Counted from the first letter of the stretch, positions 33,340 through 45,103 are shown. The stretch is DNA of 46,833 nt from Melampsora larici-populina 98AG31 (GCF_000204055.1 NW_006768795.1:286574-333406), one strand, 5' to 3'. Numbers and translations are program-made. Notes: generated by a model from the letters alone, not told the origin.

Positions 33340-35368
33340 ATGCTCAGTGTTCTGAAGGTCTTGTCTTGCTTGACTGCCTTCAGCGCATGCTTATCCGGCT
33401 TTTCTCAAAGTAACCCATTCCCTCATTCAAGATCACTTCCTCGAGCGAACCCACCCCCTCAATCAAATAATCAAGCCAAGGTTCCCCAGCAGGCTCCCCC
33501 AACGGCTAGCCAGCAGGGCACCTGTCAAAATCTCATTCAGCGACGCGAGTGGCGAACATTGTCCGCGGCCGAGAAAGCGGCTTACATCAAGTCAATGAAA
33601 TGTTTGACGACCAAGCCGTCCCAATTGCTCGGAAAAGGGTACAGACGATTTGATGACTTTCAATATGTTCATTGTGAATCGAGGCGAACAGTTCACTTCG
33701 GTTCGAAGTTTGGGCCCTGTTAGTATCTGTCGCGCTCTTTCTGCTCTTCATTGACTCGTGTCATAAATGGCATTCTGACCTGTGTGATATAGTTCATCAT
33801 CATTTTATGCATCTGTGGGAAAAGGTACTACGCGAAGAATGTGGCTATAAAGGAGGAGTTCCTTATTGGAATTGGGAGTTAGATGCCCATGATTTCCCAT
33901 CGTCTCCGATCTTTTCATCTGACCCTGAGGTGAGTGACTAAATAGCCTTTCGAACGAGACATCTCTTCGCCTTTGATTCCTGAAGGTCCGAATTGATGTT
34001 TTCTGCTCTAGAGTGGGCTGGGAACCAATGGTAAAAATTTCACATACGATCCAGATAATTTGGGTACGTTCCGTCCACTCTTTTCGGGCGCAATGATGCA
34101 CAATCCTGTTCTGACCGCGGGCTGTTTCTCGAGTTTTTAGGGGGAGGTATCGTTTCAGATGGCGCATTCGCGAATTGGCAGATCCTTTACCCTGATCGCC
34201 AGTATCTTGAACGCAATTTCTTACTTCCCGACGTTTTTGCCATGGAGTGAGTCTGCACTTTCGCTAGCTCAGAATGATTGTGCGTGAATTTTACTGACCT
34301 TTTGCCAATATGGGTTTTCAAAATCCAATCACAGAAATTATACATGGGGCTCTCAGTATTAGTACGTAGCAGTCGTTACATTGACAATATCTGCGTCTGT
34401 CGTCGGGTTAATGTTGACCCGTATCATTTTGCTTTCATGAAACCAGTAATAATGCTGCAATGAAATATGTACAATCGCAGACCACTTACATCAAGTTTAT
34501 CAACGCGCTCGAGGTGCGTCAATCCTGTTTAGGCATCAGCAAGTCTTTCTTTCCTGGCTCACAACACCGATGTACGTATATCAGGGACTCAATCCGTCAT
34601 TAAGTGACGAACTCTATCCCGGTCCACATGGCATGATACATCAACTGCTAGGTGGAGTACGTATGCTTTCTACTATTTTTCTGGAGCCTTATCTAACCTG
34701 TTGACTTCCAGGACATGCCAAAGCTTGCATATGCAGCAAATGATGTGCGTTTTTGATTGCCTCATCAATTTGGTCACCTTCGAGAACCGCACTGATTCAT
34801 GTCGCTGATCTTTTACAGCCGTACGTCGTTTGATGATCAATATACTTCAATTCGGAGTATCGTGTCCTCTGAACCAGTTTAGAGAACAATGTTCAACTGT
34901 TCTGTACGCTTTTTCAGGTTATTTTACGCAGTCCATGGTAATGTCGATGTAAGTTTATAGCTCTCGTCCTTCGTGTTTTGATACTGATCCCATATTCCCC
35001 GAAAAACGCAGAGACAATATGACATGTGGGTTCGTCAGGATCCTGATAAGCGGACTCTCGCTTTCAATGGCAACGTAAGATTTTGATAATCGTAGTTTAA
35101 ACCAAGCTTGAAAAGCGTCCTTCCCTTACAAACACACCTTTCTAGAAAACCCCGGGGAATACACACAATGACGCGAGTCTGGACGATGAATTGGATTTTA
35201 TGAAGCTTGCTCCCAATGTCAAAGTCCGTGATACGATGAAATGGCGACAACCGCCGTATTGCTACACATGTGAGTACTTCATTTCCTACACTACCAAATG
35301 GTTCTACCTTCGATGAGATAAACTCATTTTAACATCCTGCCTGATCTGCTCATCAACAAGATGTTTGA
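33340..35368 (+). CDS. secreted tyrosinase-like copper oxidase
   Basis: Thirteen exons: 33340-33718, 33793-33929, 34012-34063, 34141-34246, 34335-34361, 34447-34513, 34585-34656, 34712-34744, 34819-34820, 34918-34948, 35012-35074, 35146-35269, 35361-35368; all introns are GT..AG and keep frame. A signal peptide (residues 1-21) precedes a Pro/Ser/Gln linker. The domain has 'REWRTLSAAEKAAYIKSMKC', 'FDDFQYVH', 'VHFGSKFGPFHHHF' (CuA His residues), 'ECGYKGGVPYWNWELD', 'LERNFLLPD', 'PGPHGMIHQLLGGDM' and 'DPLFYAVHGNVD' (CuB; fits the tyrosinase signature D-P-x-F-x3-H-x3-D). Tyrosinases oxidise phenols, including melanin precursors and host phenolics, outside the cell. The C-terminus ends soon after the domain, at 'YCYTYV', as in short secreted forms. 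Exon 9 is only two bases. Confidence 0.85.
34819..34820 (+). other. 2-nt microexon (CC) of the tyrosinase gene
   Basis: Sequence around it is TTTTACAG|CC|GTACGT. The exon before ends with AAT GAT and the exon after starts GTTATTTTAC. Only insertion of CC yields N-D-P-L-F, restoring the conserved Pro of the CuB motif and the frame. Without it the frame is lost. Confidence 0.65.
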
Positions 35369-35842
35369 ACGTGATGTCCAAAAGGATTGTACTTGTGGGC
35401 TATATATGCAATTCTTCTGCGATGGATGCGAAGCGTGTTGTGGTTTTGATTCCTTGCATTTATTTTAAGACAAACATTCGTTATTTTTACCTAACAGGTT
35501 AACACAGGACATTTGATTTTTTTTTCAATATACACAATTTACTTTTTCCCCAAACCGTCCTGTGTTGTTTAATATCTCTTCATCAAATGTGTTGGCCATG
35601 TGCGTCCCATTTTGTTCAGAAACTTGGGTTGAGGCATCCGCTCTCGAATTGCCCGTGAGCCCAATCTTTGATAGATTTCTTGCCTTATAGCACGCTTCCC
35701 AAACAAGTGTTGAGGGACTTTTGTGAAAATATGGTTTGCTTGACTCTTCTTTGGCTTTTTTATTCGATTCAGTTATGTTTTGTGAGCACATAGTAAAAGT
35801 TGTAAATATCAGGATGCTGTTGAGTCATTGAGCTCTGAAATT
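35369..35842. other. intergenic, no gene seen
   Basis: AT-rich downstream region of the tyrosinase gene. An 88-codon minus-strand opening at 35525-35791 has no recognisable feature. Confidence 0.45.
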
Positions 35843-36674
35843 TCAAAGAAATTTGGTTATTGGATGAATCACACATAAAGAAGGAAATCCGATGTTTTTG
35901 AAAAAAATACATTCCTCAGTCGAGACCTTTGCCCGGTACCCCGTGACCTTAGCCCCAAACCCGGACTCTCTGATCTGCGTGTGATACTCGCCCTCAGCAT
36001 CACACGTTGTATACATGCTTGCCTTCGGCGTATCCCATTCTTCTGTGAAACCATCGCTGTTTTCTATCCGTCGAATATCGATACTTCGCGTAGCAGGGCG
36101 CCGCCACAATGATGCAATCATTTCCATACCAAGGCATCAGCGTTTGAAAGCGGCATTACCGACGTGTTCATCTTGGTCTTACGAGACAATCCTAAACTTC
36201 CTATCGCCCTCATAGCGTTCGTCGCCATCCGGATCGACTGTCAAAAGCAGTGGTGTTAGCGACTTTAATCGTCGAACAACCTGCCTGGGATTGGGACCCA
36301 CGACATCTGTCTTCATTGGTGTTGCTTCCGGGAGGACCCTCCCCACGTCAGGACAACATTCCTGATCAATGTGCTCAAAAAGATCATGGCTATACACTAC
36401 GCCCGGAATGTTGCCATTACCGACGTATTCATCTTGGTCTTACGAGACAATCCTAAGCTTTCTACCACCATCATAGCGTTCGTCGCTATCCGGATCGACT
36501 GTCAAAAGCAGTGGTGTTGGCGATTTTAATCGTTGAACAACCTGGCTGGGATCGGGACCCACAACATCTGTCTTCATTGGCGTGGCTTCCGGGAGGACCC
36601 TCCCCACGTCAGGACAACATTCCTGATCAATGTGCTCAAAAAGATCATGGCTATACACTACTCCCGGAATGTTA
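35843..36674 (-). CDS. possible minus-strand exons of an unknown gene, one exon duplicated
   Basis: Each 261-bp repeat unit is open on the minus strand over about 72 codons ('YSHDLFEHIDQECCPDVGRV', 'PLLLTVDPD', ending 'RIVS') and ends in a conserved GTAAGA donor. A downstream minus-strand stretch (about 36046-35843, 'EEWDTPKASMYTTCDAEGEY', 'GFGAKVTGYRAKVSTEE') follows a CACAG acceptor and could be the last exon. The plus strand is also open here, so strand is not certain. I recognise no family. Confidence 0.3.
36153..36674. repeat. tandem duplication, two 261-bp units
   Basis: Units 36153-36413 and 36414-36674 are nearly identical (for example ATTACCGACGT(G/A)TTCATC at the start, and TCCCCACGTCAGGACAACAT in both). 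Differences are scattered single bases, and the minus-strand frame is open in both. Confidence 0.85.
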
Positions 36675-37161
36675 CTGCGATGGGTCGATGCTGACGTCTA
36701 TAATCTGTCAGCCTGAGTTCGGCACGACCACAGGTTGTCTCCTCCCACAATTCACGGCAGTCAGTACGTACAATCGTTTCTGGAATTTCATTCCAGCAAA
36801 CGTTTCAGCTGGGGCAAAGTCTTCACCACCGATTCGGAATACACTTTCCCATGGAATGTTGTTCAAACCAATCAGGGCGACCCCCCAGGCAATGTCTTCG
36901 AGGTTCCGTTGGAAGCATCAGCCAATGTCTTCAAAGTTCCGGTGCAAGCATTAGCATGCGTATATAAGGCATTGCATGGCCTCTTAGTCTGGCGGAGGAG
37001 AAGTCAGCTGCAGATAGACATTCACTGGACTACACACTCATTTATAATAATCCCTTTCATTATCACACTGACATTGCATATCCAGTTGCAGTATCTTGCT
37101 TCCACAGTACCCTAACAGCACTTAAACCCATAACGTTTACTCATTGTTTTCATTGTCAATC

Positions 37162-38346
37162 ATGTCTCGCTCTGAATCACGCACGATTTCTCATCCAATC
37201 CGAGTCTATTTCACCGGCAAAGCTGGCGCTGAAGTTCGTCATCCTTATGTGTTCCCTGACGTTGTTTGTGTCAACTACCTGACATGTTTCTTTAGGTTGC
37301 GGCTCTGCTCTCCAAGAACAAGGGCTTTATATCTCATCACGCATCGATCTCCACTTCTGGCATGAACGGTGGTGAAGACTTCGCTAACCCCATCAATGTG
37401 ACTGCGTACGGCTCCACTGCCGAAGCATTGATCCCGCAACACATTTACTCAATGAGTTGCAAATTCATCGGTTCAAACGACAAACGTGATGATCATTTAC
37501 ATTTTGAAAACGCCCACCGCATCAACTGGGGCCCTACTGAGAATTTTCCGGAAAGTTTTCGTGACAGCTTGATGGACAAGGTCAGCATAGTCGCATTGGG
37601 TACAGTTGTTGCCCGTGATATCATCAAGGATCCTGTTTACAAGGGCAAGCCAACGGTAGTGGTGACCATGAAATCGACTGACTATGATCCCATCGTGAGC
37701 GACTCATTGTCTTGCAATCCGCATTCCCTCGACCGTTCCCATGACTGACGGCTCTCATTCTTTAGACCAAGGGGCCTGTCAGCTGGTTAATGAAACACTT
37801 CATTCCGCCGCTCCGAAACTTGGAGAAAGCTCAGAACCTCTGTCAATTGGGGAGGGAGCTCCAGTTGGTCGGGGTTTTCAAAGATTACGACACCAACAAT
37901 CACATGTGGGAAATCGAAGTAAGTTTCATTTCCGAGGGATGCGATCATCACTATGGTTGATGATTGATTTTTGTATAGGTCAATGCGATCAGTGTCACCA
38001 GCGGTCACCTTACTGGTGCGGCCGCCAGCCCCACCAAGCCTGGAATGCCAAACGGTGGCCGAATCCCGCTGGGAAGGTGAGCTTTACTCGATCTGGAATT
38101 ATCGCGGGCATTGCTGATTGCTTTGCCGGCAGGAAACGTGGTTTGGCTTCCAATGTCGCCAGTACGTCAACTAACGCTGTTGACGACAATGAATTCAAGC
38201 TCGATGATGTTGAATCCAGCCCGGGCAGACGTGTTGATGGTGCCATTGAGAACAGGCTCAATACCAACGCTGGGATTGAGAACAACGCTCTTGAGAAGGA
38301 CAGTGCTGTGTTGGGCATGAGCAAGAGACTCCGTCGTTGGGAATAG
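37162..38346 (+). CDS. unknown protein, five exons, possibly a rust-specific family
   Basis: Exons: 37162-37260, 37296-37694, 37766-37918, 37979-38076, 38133-38346. The protein reads 'SHPIRVYFTGKAGAEVRHPY', 'NKGFISHHASISTSGMNGGE', 'NPINVTAYGSTAEALIPQHI', 'DKVSIVALGTVVARDIIKDP', 'TKGPVSWLMKHFIPPLRNLE', 'LCQLGRELQLVGVFKDYDTN', 'MWEIEVNAISVTSGH', 'PNGGRIPLGRKRG' and a Ser/Asn/Asp-rich tail ending 'SKRLRRWE'. There is no signal peptide or membrane segment; the basic runs suggest a nuclear or nucleic-acid role, which is inference. Introns 2-4 (71, 60, 56 nt) are clean. Intron 1 is only 35 nt (or 32 with the next GT). I recall similar unnamed rust proteins but cannot verify this. Confidence 0.72.
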
Positions 38347-39519
38347 GCGTGTCGCTCAAGCTTGGGGTGAACAAGTGCTCTCGACTGCGTGCGGTGCCGT
38401 TACAAGTTGTCAATTGTGTTTGCGCTTTTGTAATCCCTTCTGCATCTATTTATCTCTATCTGTTTGTTCCCTTGCTTGGTGAGGTTAGTCACATTCCTGC
38501 AATCAACGTTCCATCACAACATCTCAACCGTTCCACTCATTAGATTTATTGGTGTTCTTCCACCTCTTGAGTTGTACCGTCCGAGGCGGTCCTTTATATG
38601 TAGTCTTTGAATTCCAAAATCAAATTGAATTGATACATTTGTTATTCGTTGGGTTAGCGTGCAATTGTGTTTTATGCCAGGGAGAATTCGGCAACAATGC
38701 TTAAATATCAGTCGAGGTCCTCATTGAAGCTTTGCAACGGTCATAAGTCAGCGGCTATTATTGCCAATGTTGTCAGTCTTCTGCGGTAGGAGTAAAAAAC
38801 CTTATTGACTTCATGCATTGCCACTTATAGCCGCAAGACCCCAATTATAGACATTGGGTGTTCCGCTTCACGTTCTCCGCCACAACTTCACTCAACTCGG
38901 TCACTGCCTGTGGATCAATAGCTGGAAACCCTTGCAGAGACAAATTATCGGTAATCATCATACCCCACATGGTGATGCTCAGTGAAAAACTTTGACGAGA
39001 TTTATGCAATCTGTTCAACTTAGTCCCGACAGAAATGCTGAAAATTCTTGGGAGTTACTTATGAACGCACATTGGCTCGAGACTCGAGTACAGAAAATAT
39101 GAAAGTGGCACACTAGGTGCCGCGTGGGATGGATATTTGTTGGCCAAGTGAGACCCACGTCCATGCGTGGCCCAATGCCATTGCTCACCGGGAGTCTCCG
39201 TTTTTGTACCGGTATTGGAGGGTGAGACATTGGAAAATTTTAAACACAAACTGATTGGTCAGACTCAAGGCCTACATCAAGTTGTTCACGATTTATCGTC
39301 CTTTGTTAGAATAGACAACTCACATCCTGCTTCTATCGACATCTTGACATTACGAACGCAAAGCGGATCGTAACGCTGAAGATATCAAACGACCGAGAAA
39401 CCTCACAACTGTAACTTGGACTCTCTGCTTCGCGCTTCCCAGCGATTTGACATACCACGGAGTGACTGCCATGGGCAAACGAGCAGTGCGACCACGAACT
39501 CTCCATCAAGCACCGATTC
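38347..39519. other. no gene seen; leads into the broken Helitron
   Basis: No coding stretch is supported. Overlapping short frames near 39015-39500 on both strands show no motif; the last part (from about 39430) may be worn sequence from before the Helitron Rep domain. Confidence 0.45.
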
Positions 39520-42260
39520 AAGTCAGAGATCCCCCACTCGCTCGGTGTTTGCGATCAGCTTTGTGCCAGTTGTAATGCTTCCCATTGGAAGGGAGAAAAA
39601 TATCGGACTACTGCGGTTGCAGGAGGATTGGCGTACTCGATATGCTGTCAGGGTGGCAAGGTCGAGCTACCTGAACATTACTTTGATTTCCCACCGGCTC
39701 CTCAGTTCATTATCGATCTGTTGACTCTGAACACACCGCGTGCGTTGTTTGTGGCTAGCTTTTTATCAGCCGGGCGTAGCTGACTATATGCCACTCATAG
39801 AAGCGGAACACTTTCGTAGTCATATCCGTGGCTACAACAATGCGTTGAGCTTTACTTCATTGGGAGCTGAGATTGATCAATCGGTCAATGGCCCCTACGG
39901 CATTCGATGCTTCAAGATTGATGGGGAATTATATCATGATCTCGGTACAATAATGCAGCCCGCCAAAGGCAAGGCTGCATTTGCGCAGATTTATATGATG
40001 GACGCCGCACCAGCGGCTGAGGCTTTACACAGGGTCAAGGTCTCATGATCCCCCATAGATCCTAAGCTGGTGGAACTATTCATGAGATTTATGTACAAGT
40101 ATAATCCCTACGCACAGCAATTTAAACACGCGGGCAACATCATGAAGGAATACAAGACAATCTCGCTGAGACTCAAATCAATTCCGGCAACAGCAGAGAA
40201 CTCAGCCGGCCATGACATCCGGACTTACGCACGACCATCAGCTACAGAGGTTGCGATGGTGATTCGCGGTGGTGGTGACGTAGGCGAGGGTGATAGGGAT
40301 ATAATCTTGCACAGTAATGATGGGAAGTTTAAGCGGATTTTGGAGTTGCACACTGGATATCTCCCCTTGAGATACCCAATTCTGTTTCCCTTTGGTCAGG
40401 CAGGATATGATGAATATTATTGTGTCCCCAGTGAGTGCATCCCCTTTGCGCGATTGAATACATTGGTGCTGATGTGCTATTTTAATGACACTCTGTTGGG
40501 CGATAATTACCAGGTACTGGAAAGACGGTGTCAACTCTGCAATGGTTTGCTTATCTGCTCTTCCAACGCGCGCAAGAATTTTCAATCGTCCTATTGTCCC
40601 ACATGCTACTCCAGGAGTTGTGTACGGATCTCTACGCCTGCATTGAAAATCAAAGACTCACTTGGTTCCGATTTCATCAACAAGAAATACGAGCTGAATT
40701 GTACTCAGGCGCAGTAGAAGCATTAGGCCGCAATGATTTTAAATAGATCGGTAGACCAGTCATACTTCCCGCGTCTCATACCGGAGGTGCAAGGCACATG
40801 GTGCAAATTTACCATGACGCTATGGCGTTAGTGCAACATTATGGCCAGCCGACGTTTTTCATTACAATGACAGCCAATGACGACTGGAAGGAAGTACAAG
40901 ACGAGCTCCAATACGGTCAAACTGCAATCAATAGACCTGATATTTTAGTTAGGGTTTTTCAATTGAAGTTGCAGGACTTAATGGAGGATATAAATCATAA
41001 GGAACGACTGGGACCTGGAATTTTGCATGTCCATACCATTGAGTTTCAGAACTGTGGCCGCCCACATGCACACTTCATACCAATTATGGCAGCTGGTGGT
41101 GCTCCTCGAACTCCAGATAATATTGACTTGGTGGTCAGGGCTGAGATTCCCGATAGGGTGAAAGAACCTGACCTATACAAGGCGGTGACAAATTTCATGC
41201 TGCACGGTCCGTGCAAGGAAGGTAGTCCGTGTTGGAAAACCGACAGATGTCGTTTCGATTATCCAAAGCCGTTCAATGAGCATACCACTATGACGGATGA
41301 CGCCTATCCGACATATCGACGCTCCGACAACGGTGTAACCTTCACCAAGAATGGCTATACATCTACCAATCAAGACGTAGTGCCTTATAATCCGTATTTA
41401 TTAATGAAATATAACTGTCATATCAATGTTGAGGTAGCTGTCAGTATGCAAGCTCTCAAGTACCTTTATAAGTACATTACAAAGGGACATGACAGGGCTG
41501 CGTTGTCAATGGTTGCAAAAATGAGCTGGATGTCCACATAAATGGACGCAGTTTAACTGGCACCGAAGGTTACTTTCCATCTCCATCCAACGGATAGAAA
41601 TGTGATCTAACCTGAGTTCTTAGGTTGTTGGAGATTGTTCCAATTCTTACTGTCATCAAGATATCCGGCGGTTTTTCGACTACCTCTTCATCTGCCTTTT
41701 GATAACGTTTTGTACTTTAACTGCACGGAGACGCTGCATCGCCAAATCGACTCTGGCAGAGCAGCACGGTCGCCCTTGACTGAGTTCTTCGAAATGTGCA
41801 AGAATAAAGTGAAGTTCCAAAGATCAATTCGACAATCAACACTCTCACGTACCCTGAAATTGTGAAGTATTTCAGTTGGGTTAAAAAAACCAACCACTGG
41901 AAAATCAGGACGAAGGATTGGAAGACTATCTCAAGAGTTTATTTTGCCAGCATGTCGCAGGGAGAAAGGTTTTATCTGAGGTTGCTGCTATTTCATGTAC
42001 CGGGTCCAGAATCATTCGAACACCTCAGGACTGTTGATGGTGTCATCTATCCCACATTCAACGAGGCTGCCAGGGCCCACGGATTGCTTCTGGACGACAA
42101 TCATTACATAGCGGCTAGGAAAGAATGTGCATTGGTTCAGAGTGCATATCAACTACGCTCGATGTTTGCCCTTATTCTCAAATTCGGCCCTCCGAGCAAT
42201 CCTCTGCGATTGTGGGAAATGTTTTCGGTCTTGCTCTCTGATGACTGTCGGCATTCTATG
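39520..42260 (+). pseudogene. Helitron Rep protein, frameshifted and truncated (no helicase)
   Basis: Pieces in several frames follow the Helitron order: 'SLGVCDQLCASCNASHWKGE', 'CCQGGKVELPEHYFDFPPAP', 'RGYNNALSFTSLGAEIDQSV', 'YHDLGTIMQPAKGKAAFAQI', 'ILELHTGYLPLRYPILFPFG', then the Rep core 'HVHTIEFQNCGRPHAHF' (HUH motif H-A-H), 'LKYLYKYITKGHD' (catalytic Tyr region), and later 'GERFYLRLLLFHVPGPESFE', 'RTVDGVIYPTFNEAARAHGL' and 'LLSDDCRH'. At least five frame changes are needed and stops occur near 41540-41860. The sequence ends before the helicase, where GC-rich DNA begins. Rep would nick and join DNA ends during rolling-circle transposition. This copy cannot work. Confidence 0.85.
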
Positions 42261-42419
42261 TTGAAGGTTCAACCGCGGCAAGAACCAACCTCCGCGATGG
42301 TGCTTATCCATTCACCACTTGCCACGTTAGAGGTGGTGTGAATGATGAGAGTTGGTCTCGACAGCCTCTCAGGTCTTATGTCGAGCCACAACTGGTGGGA
42401 ACTATCTCCACCCGAAAGT

Positions 42420-42690
42420 TGCCTCCCTTACATTCCGTGTTAAGGAGGCAGGTTACGGGGGGTGAGACGGCCCCGGCCACGGGGGGGGCTTGGTTTTCGG
42501 GAACCAAGGCCTTGGTGTGGCTGGGGTCCTCCCCCGGCCCACCCGCCCCCCTGAAAGTGCACACCTGGGTTGGACTCTGTGCCCGGAGAGACGCCTAATC
42601 CTCAGGAGCTCGCTGCGGCGCCCTGAGCCCCCGGGCACAGACCACCCAACACGCCGTGCGAGTGACCCGCACCTGGGCCGTCTACCATCT
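42420..42690. repeat. GC-rich block, possible terminal region of the first tyrosine-recombinase element
   Basis: Strongly GC-rich compared with the surroundings, with G and C runs and hairpin-forming GTGCCCGG/CCGGGCAC (about 42580-42640). It lies between the truncated Helitron and the 3' end of the minus-strand recombinase gene, where the 3' terminal repeat of a DIRS/Ngaro-like element is expected. No partner copy is seen in the window. Confidence 0.4.
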
Positions 42691-42830
42691 TTTTAAGGTT
42701 TTGGCCGATCAATTCATCACGCTTCCTCGTTCTTCTCAATTTAATTTCAGTCCTGTTCACTCTGCCAGTACAAGTCAGTGTATCTACGCATTCATCTAAA
42801 AACGTCTCCCTGCTGTACCCTCCGAGCTTT

Positions 42831-43896
42831 CTACTGCTTTAAACTATCACTCCACCTAATTCTCTTCGATCTGCTCGACGTATTGGTGTTCTGGTTTCCT
42901 GGCCAAGAAGTATCTTCTATCGCACCTAAGAATTCCGCCGTGTCTCTCACGTCCTCTGGCTTGTAAGGTTTGAGGTATCATAGGTAAGTCATCGATGTCC
43001 ATCGTCCCTGTCTTGCAATTGATTCTGCGCTGCTTCCCAAGTTGAATCTGAGCGATGCTCCCCCTACTCTAAAGGAGTGGCTGCTCCATGTCTCGACACT
43101 AGCTTTCCCCCAAATCTTTGACACCCCGTTCAGGAATCTAGCTTTCGATAATGGGCCTTCTTGCGTCGCAAATAACACGCCATCAGGGTCGCCATTTGGT
43201 TGTTTTTCCAGAAGACGTCTTATTGCCTCTACCGGGTCCAGGACGTTTAGTTGCTGTTGTAAGTGTATCACCTGTATCTCTCCTGGCTTTGCGGTCTTTG
43301 CTTTTCTAAGGTGTAGCCTAACAAAATTTCTTCCTCTCTTTGATCCGAACTCTACGTGCCTTCTGAGCAGAGCACCATCTGCCGCTGATTTCCTCAACAG
43401 TTCGCCCAAGCGTGCCATACCCCAGAACGCCACTAAACCCACCGTTCCTAGGAGTTCTTCTGTCTCAGATTTTCCGTTTGTCTTCAATAGCAAATCAAAC
43501 AGCTGTCTAACCATGATCGGGTTTTTAATAGTCACTAACTGCCGTTCCTCCTCTCCCTTCTTCGAGGCTCTTAAGAGGGTTGCCACTATTGCTGGGTCGG
43601 ACTTGGGGATCGTCAGGTGTTTGACAATGTGCCACACCCGAATCCCGTCTAGGTACTTTTTGACAGTTACCGAGCTTATTGTACGTGCCGGACCGTCCTC
43701 TGCTTCACCATCGTCTGCCCATGCGATAAAACCATAAATGTCTTTAGCGCTGACCTCCTCTTCTTCGTTGAAACTGCCCGTCGTCTTTGTTTTGTACTTG
43801 ATAAACTTCGCCATGCCCGACAAGTAACCCGCGAGAGTTGAAGTGGCCCAGCTTCCTCCAGCCGCGTGTTGCCCGGCCTTTGATGCGTTGTTGCAT
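42831..43896 (-). pseudogene. tyrosine recombinase (DIRS/Ngaro-like), element 1
   Basis: Starts at ATG 43896 ('MQQRIKG..GW'), shifts frame near 43850, then runs 'WATSTLAGYLSGMAKFIKYK', 'TVKKYLDGIRVWHIVKHLTI', 'ATLLRASKKGEEE', 'GLVAFWGMARLGELL' (first catalytic Arg), 'SHSFRVGGASL' (His and second Arg), 'RQGRWTSMTYL', a TGA at 42980-42978, then 'YLKPYKPEDVRDTAEFL' to TAG 42833-42831. The R-H-R set is intact, but the nonsense codon falls next to the expected catalytic Tyr. The short upstream minus-strand frame from about 44038 ('LAQTPTTRVTSQTPMTGMSI') may be the tail of the preceding pol ORF, cut by element 2. Confidence 0.8.
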
Positions 43897-44039
43897 GCGT
43901 CTCAAAAGTGTCTTGGTAGGCTGTTCATTGTTTCTGGTTTGTTTCTCCGATCTGACTAATGATACTCATCCCTGTCATAGGAGTCTGAGAGGTTACTCTT
44001 GTCGTAGGAGTCTGTGCAAGTCCGCCGGTAGTCGGATTG

Positions 44040-44342
44040 TCCATTCTCAATAGATATACTTGATATTTTCTCAGTAACTTACCTTTCCTTGCTTAGTTCT
44101 TAACTAAGTGAGGAAAGGTTTAGATGCGGGCTGTAGGTTTCAGAGAGTTCACCTCTTTCTGAAACCTGAAAAGTCTAGAGCAGTGAGGGTTATCGGCTAG
44201 GAGAGTTCATATGTGAAAAACTTCCAGAGCCTTCGTCCTACCCTGGAGAGTTCAGCTCATGAACTTCCTCGGGATGGACTTAACCCTTGGAGGGTTCATT
44301 TGCAATTCGAACTAGGAGGGTTCGTACGCCACTCGGTGCTCA
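44040..44342. repeat. 303-bp direct repeat, copy B2
   Basis: Matches 44801-45103 base for base by eye, at a constant offset of 761. It contains spaced GAGAGTTCA / GAGGGTTCA motifs and the mirror pair CTTTCCTTGCTTAG / CTAAGTGAGGAAAG. Confidence 0.92.
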
Positions 44343-44800
44343 CTGCTTCATAAGTTACTTATTTGGAAATGTCTGAAGAAGACGTACCACAATATCTATG
44401 CATAACTATGTATATGAGGGTGGGAGGGAGGTTTTAGAAAATAATAAGATATGGAAACCTTATGTTGAATAAGCTATTGATCTGATAATGGATTCTGGGT
44501 AAAGGAAAAAGGAAATTGATAATTTGAGATAATGTAATGAGATGAGGACGAGAAGGACAAACAGGAGAAATATCTAACTAGATATAACTTGAACTCTTTG
44601 TTCTCTTTCATCCTGGGTACTTGTTGCTCTTAATTTGTCAATGAATTAAAGAGGATGAATCTCTCGAAAGGGAAATGGATTCTCCTGCTCGCCTTCTTCT
44701 GTCTTATACATTTATCTTATTAAGTAGGATCTTCCTTAAAGGCGCGCTTATCCCTTTTTCATGGATGTGTCTTACAAATCGTGCCTCTTGCAAGAGGCAA

Positions 44801-45103
44801 TCCATTCTCAATAGATATACTTGATATTTTCTCAGTAACTTACCTTTCCTTGCTTAGTTCTTAACTAAGTGAGGAAAGGTTTAGATGCGGGCTGTAGGTT
44901 TCAGAGAGTTCACCTCTTTCTGAAACCTGAAAAGTCTAGAGCAGTGAGGGTTATCGGCTAGGAGAGTTCATATGTGAAAAACTTCCAGAGCCTTCGTCCT
45001 ACCCTGGAGAGTTCAGCTCATGAACTTCCTCGGGATGGACTTAACCCTTGGAGGGTTCATTTGCAATTCGAACTAGGAGGGTTCGTACGCCACTCGGTGC
45101 TCA
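44801..45103. repeat. 303-bp direct repeat, copy B1
   Basis: Same sequence and orientation as 44040-44342. Flanking bases diverge at once on both sides, so the ends of the repeat are sharp. Confidence 0.92.

Noticed and set aside
43042..43737. 231-codon plus-strand open frame
   Set aside because: It is the antisense shadow of tyrosine recombinase 1, which has clear R-H-R motifs on the minus strand.
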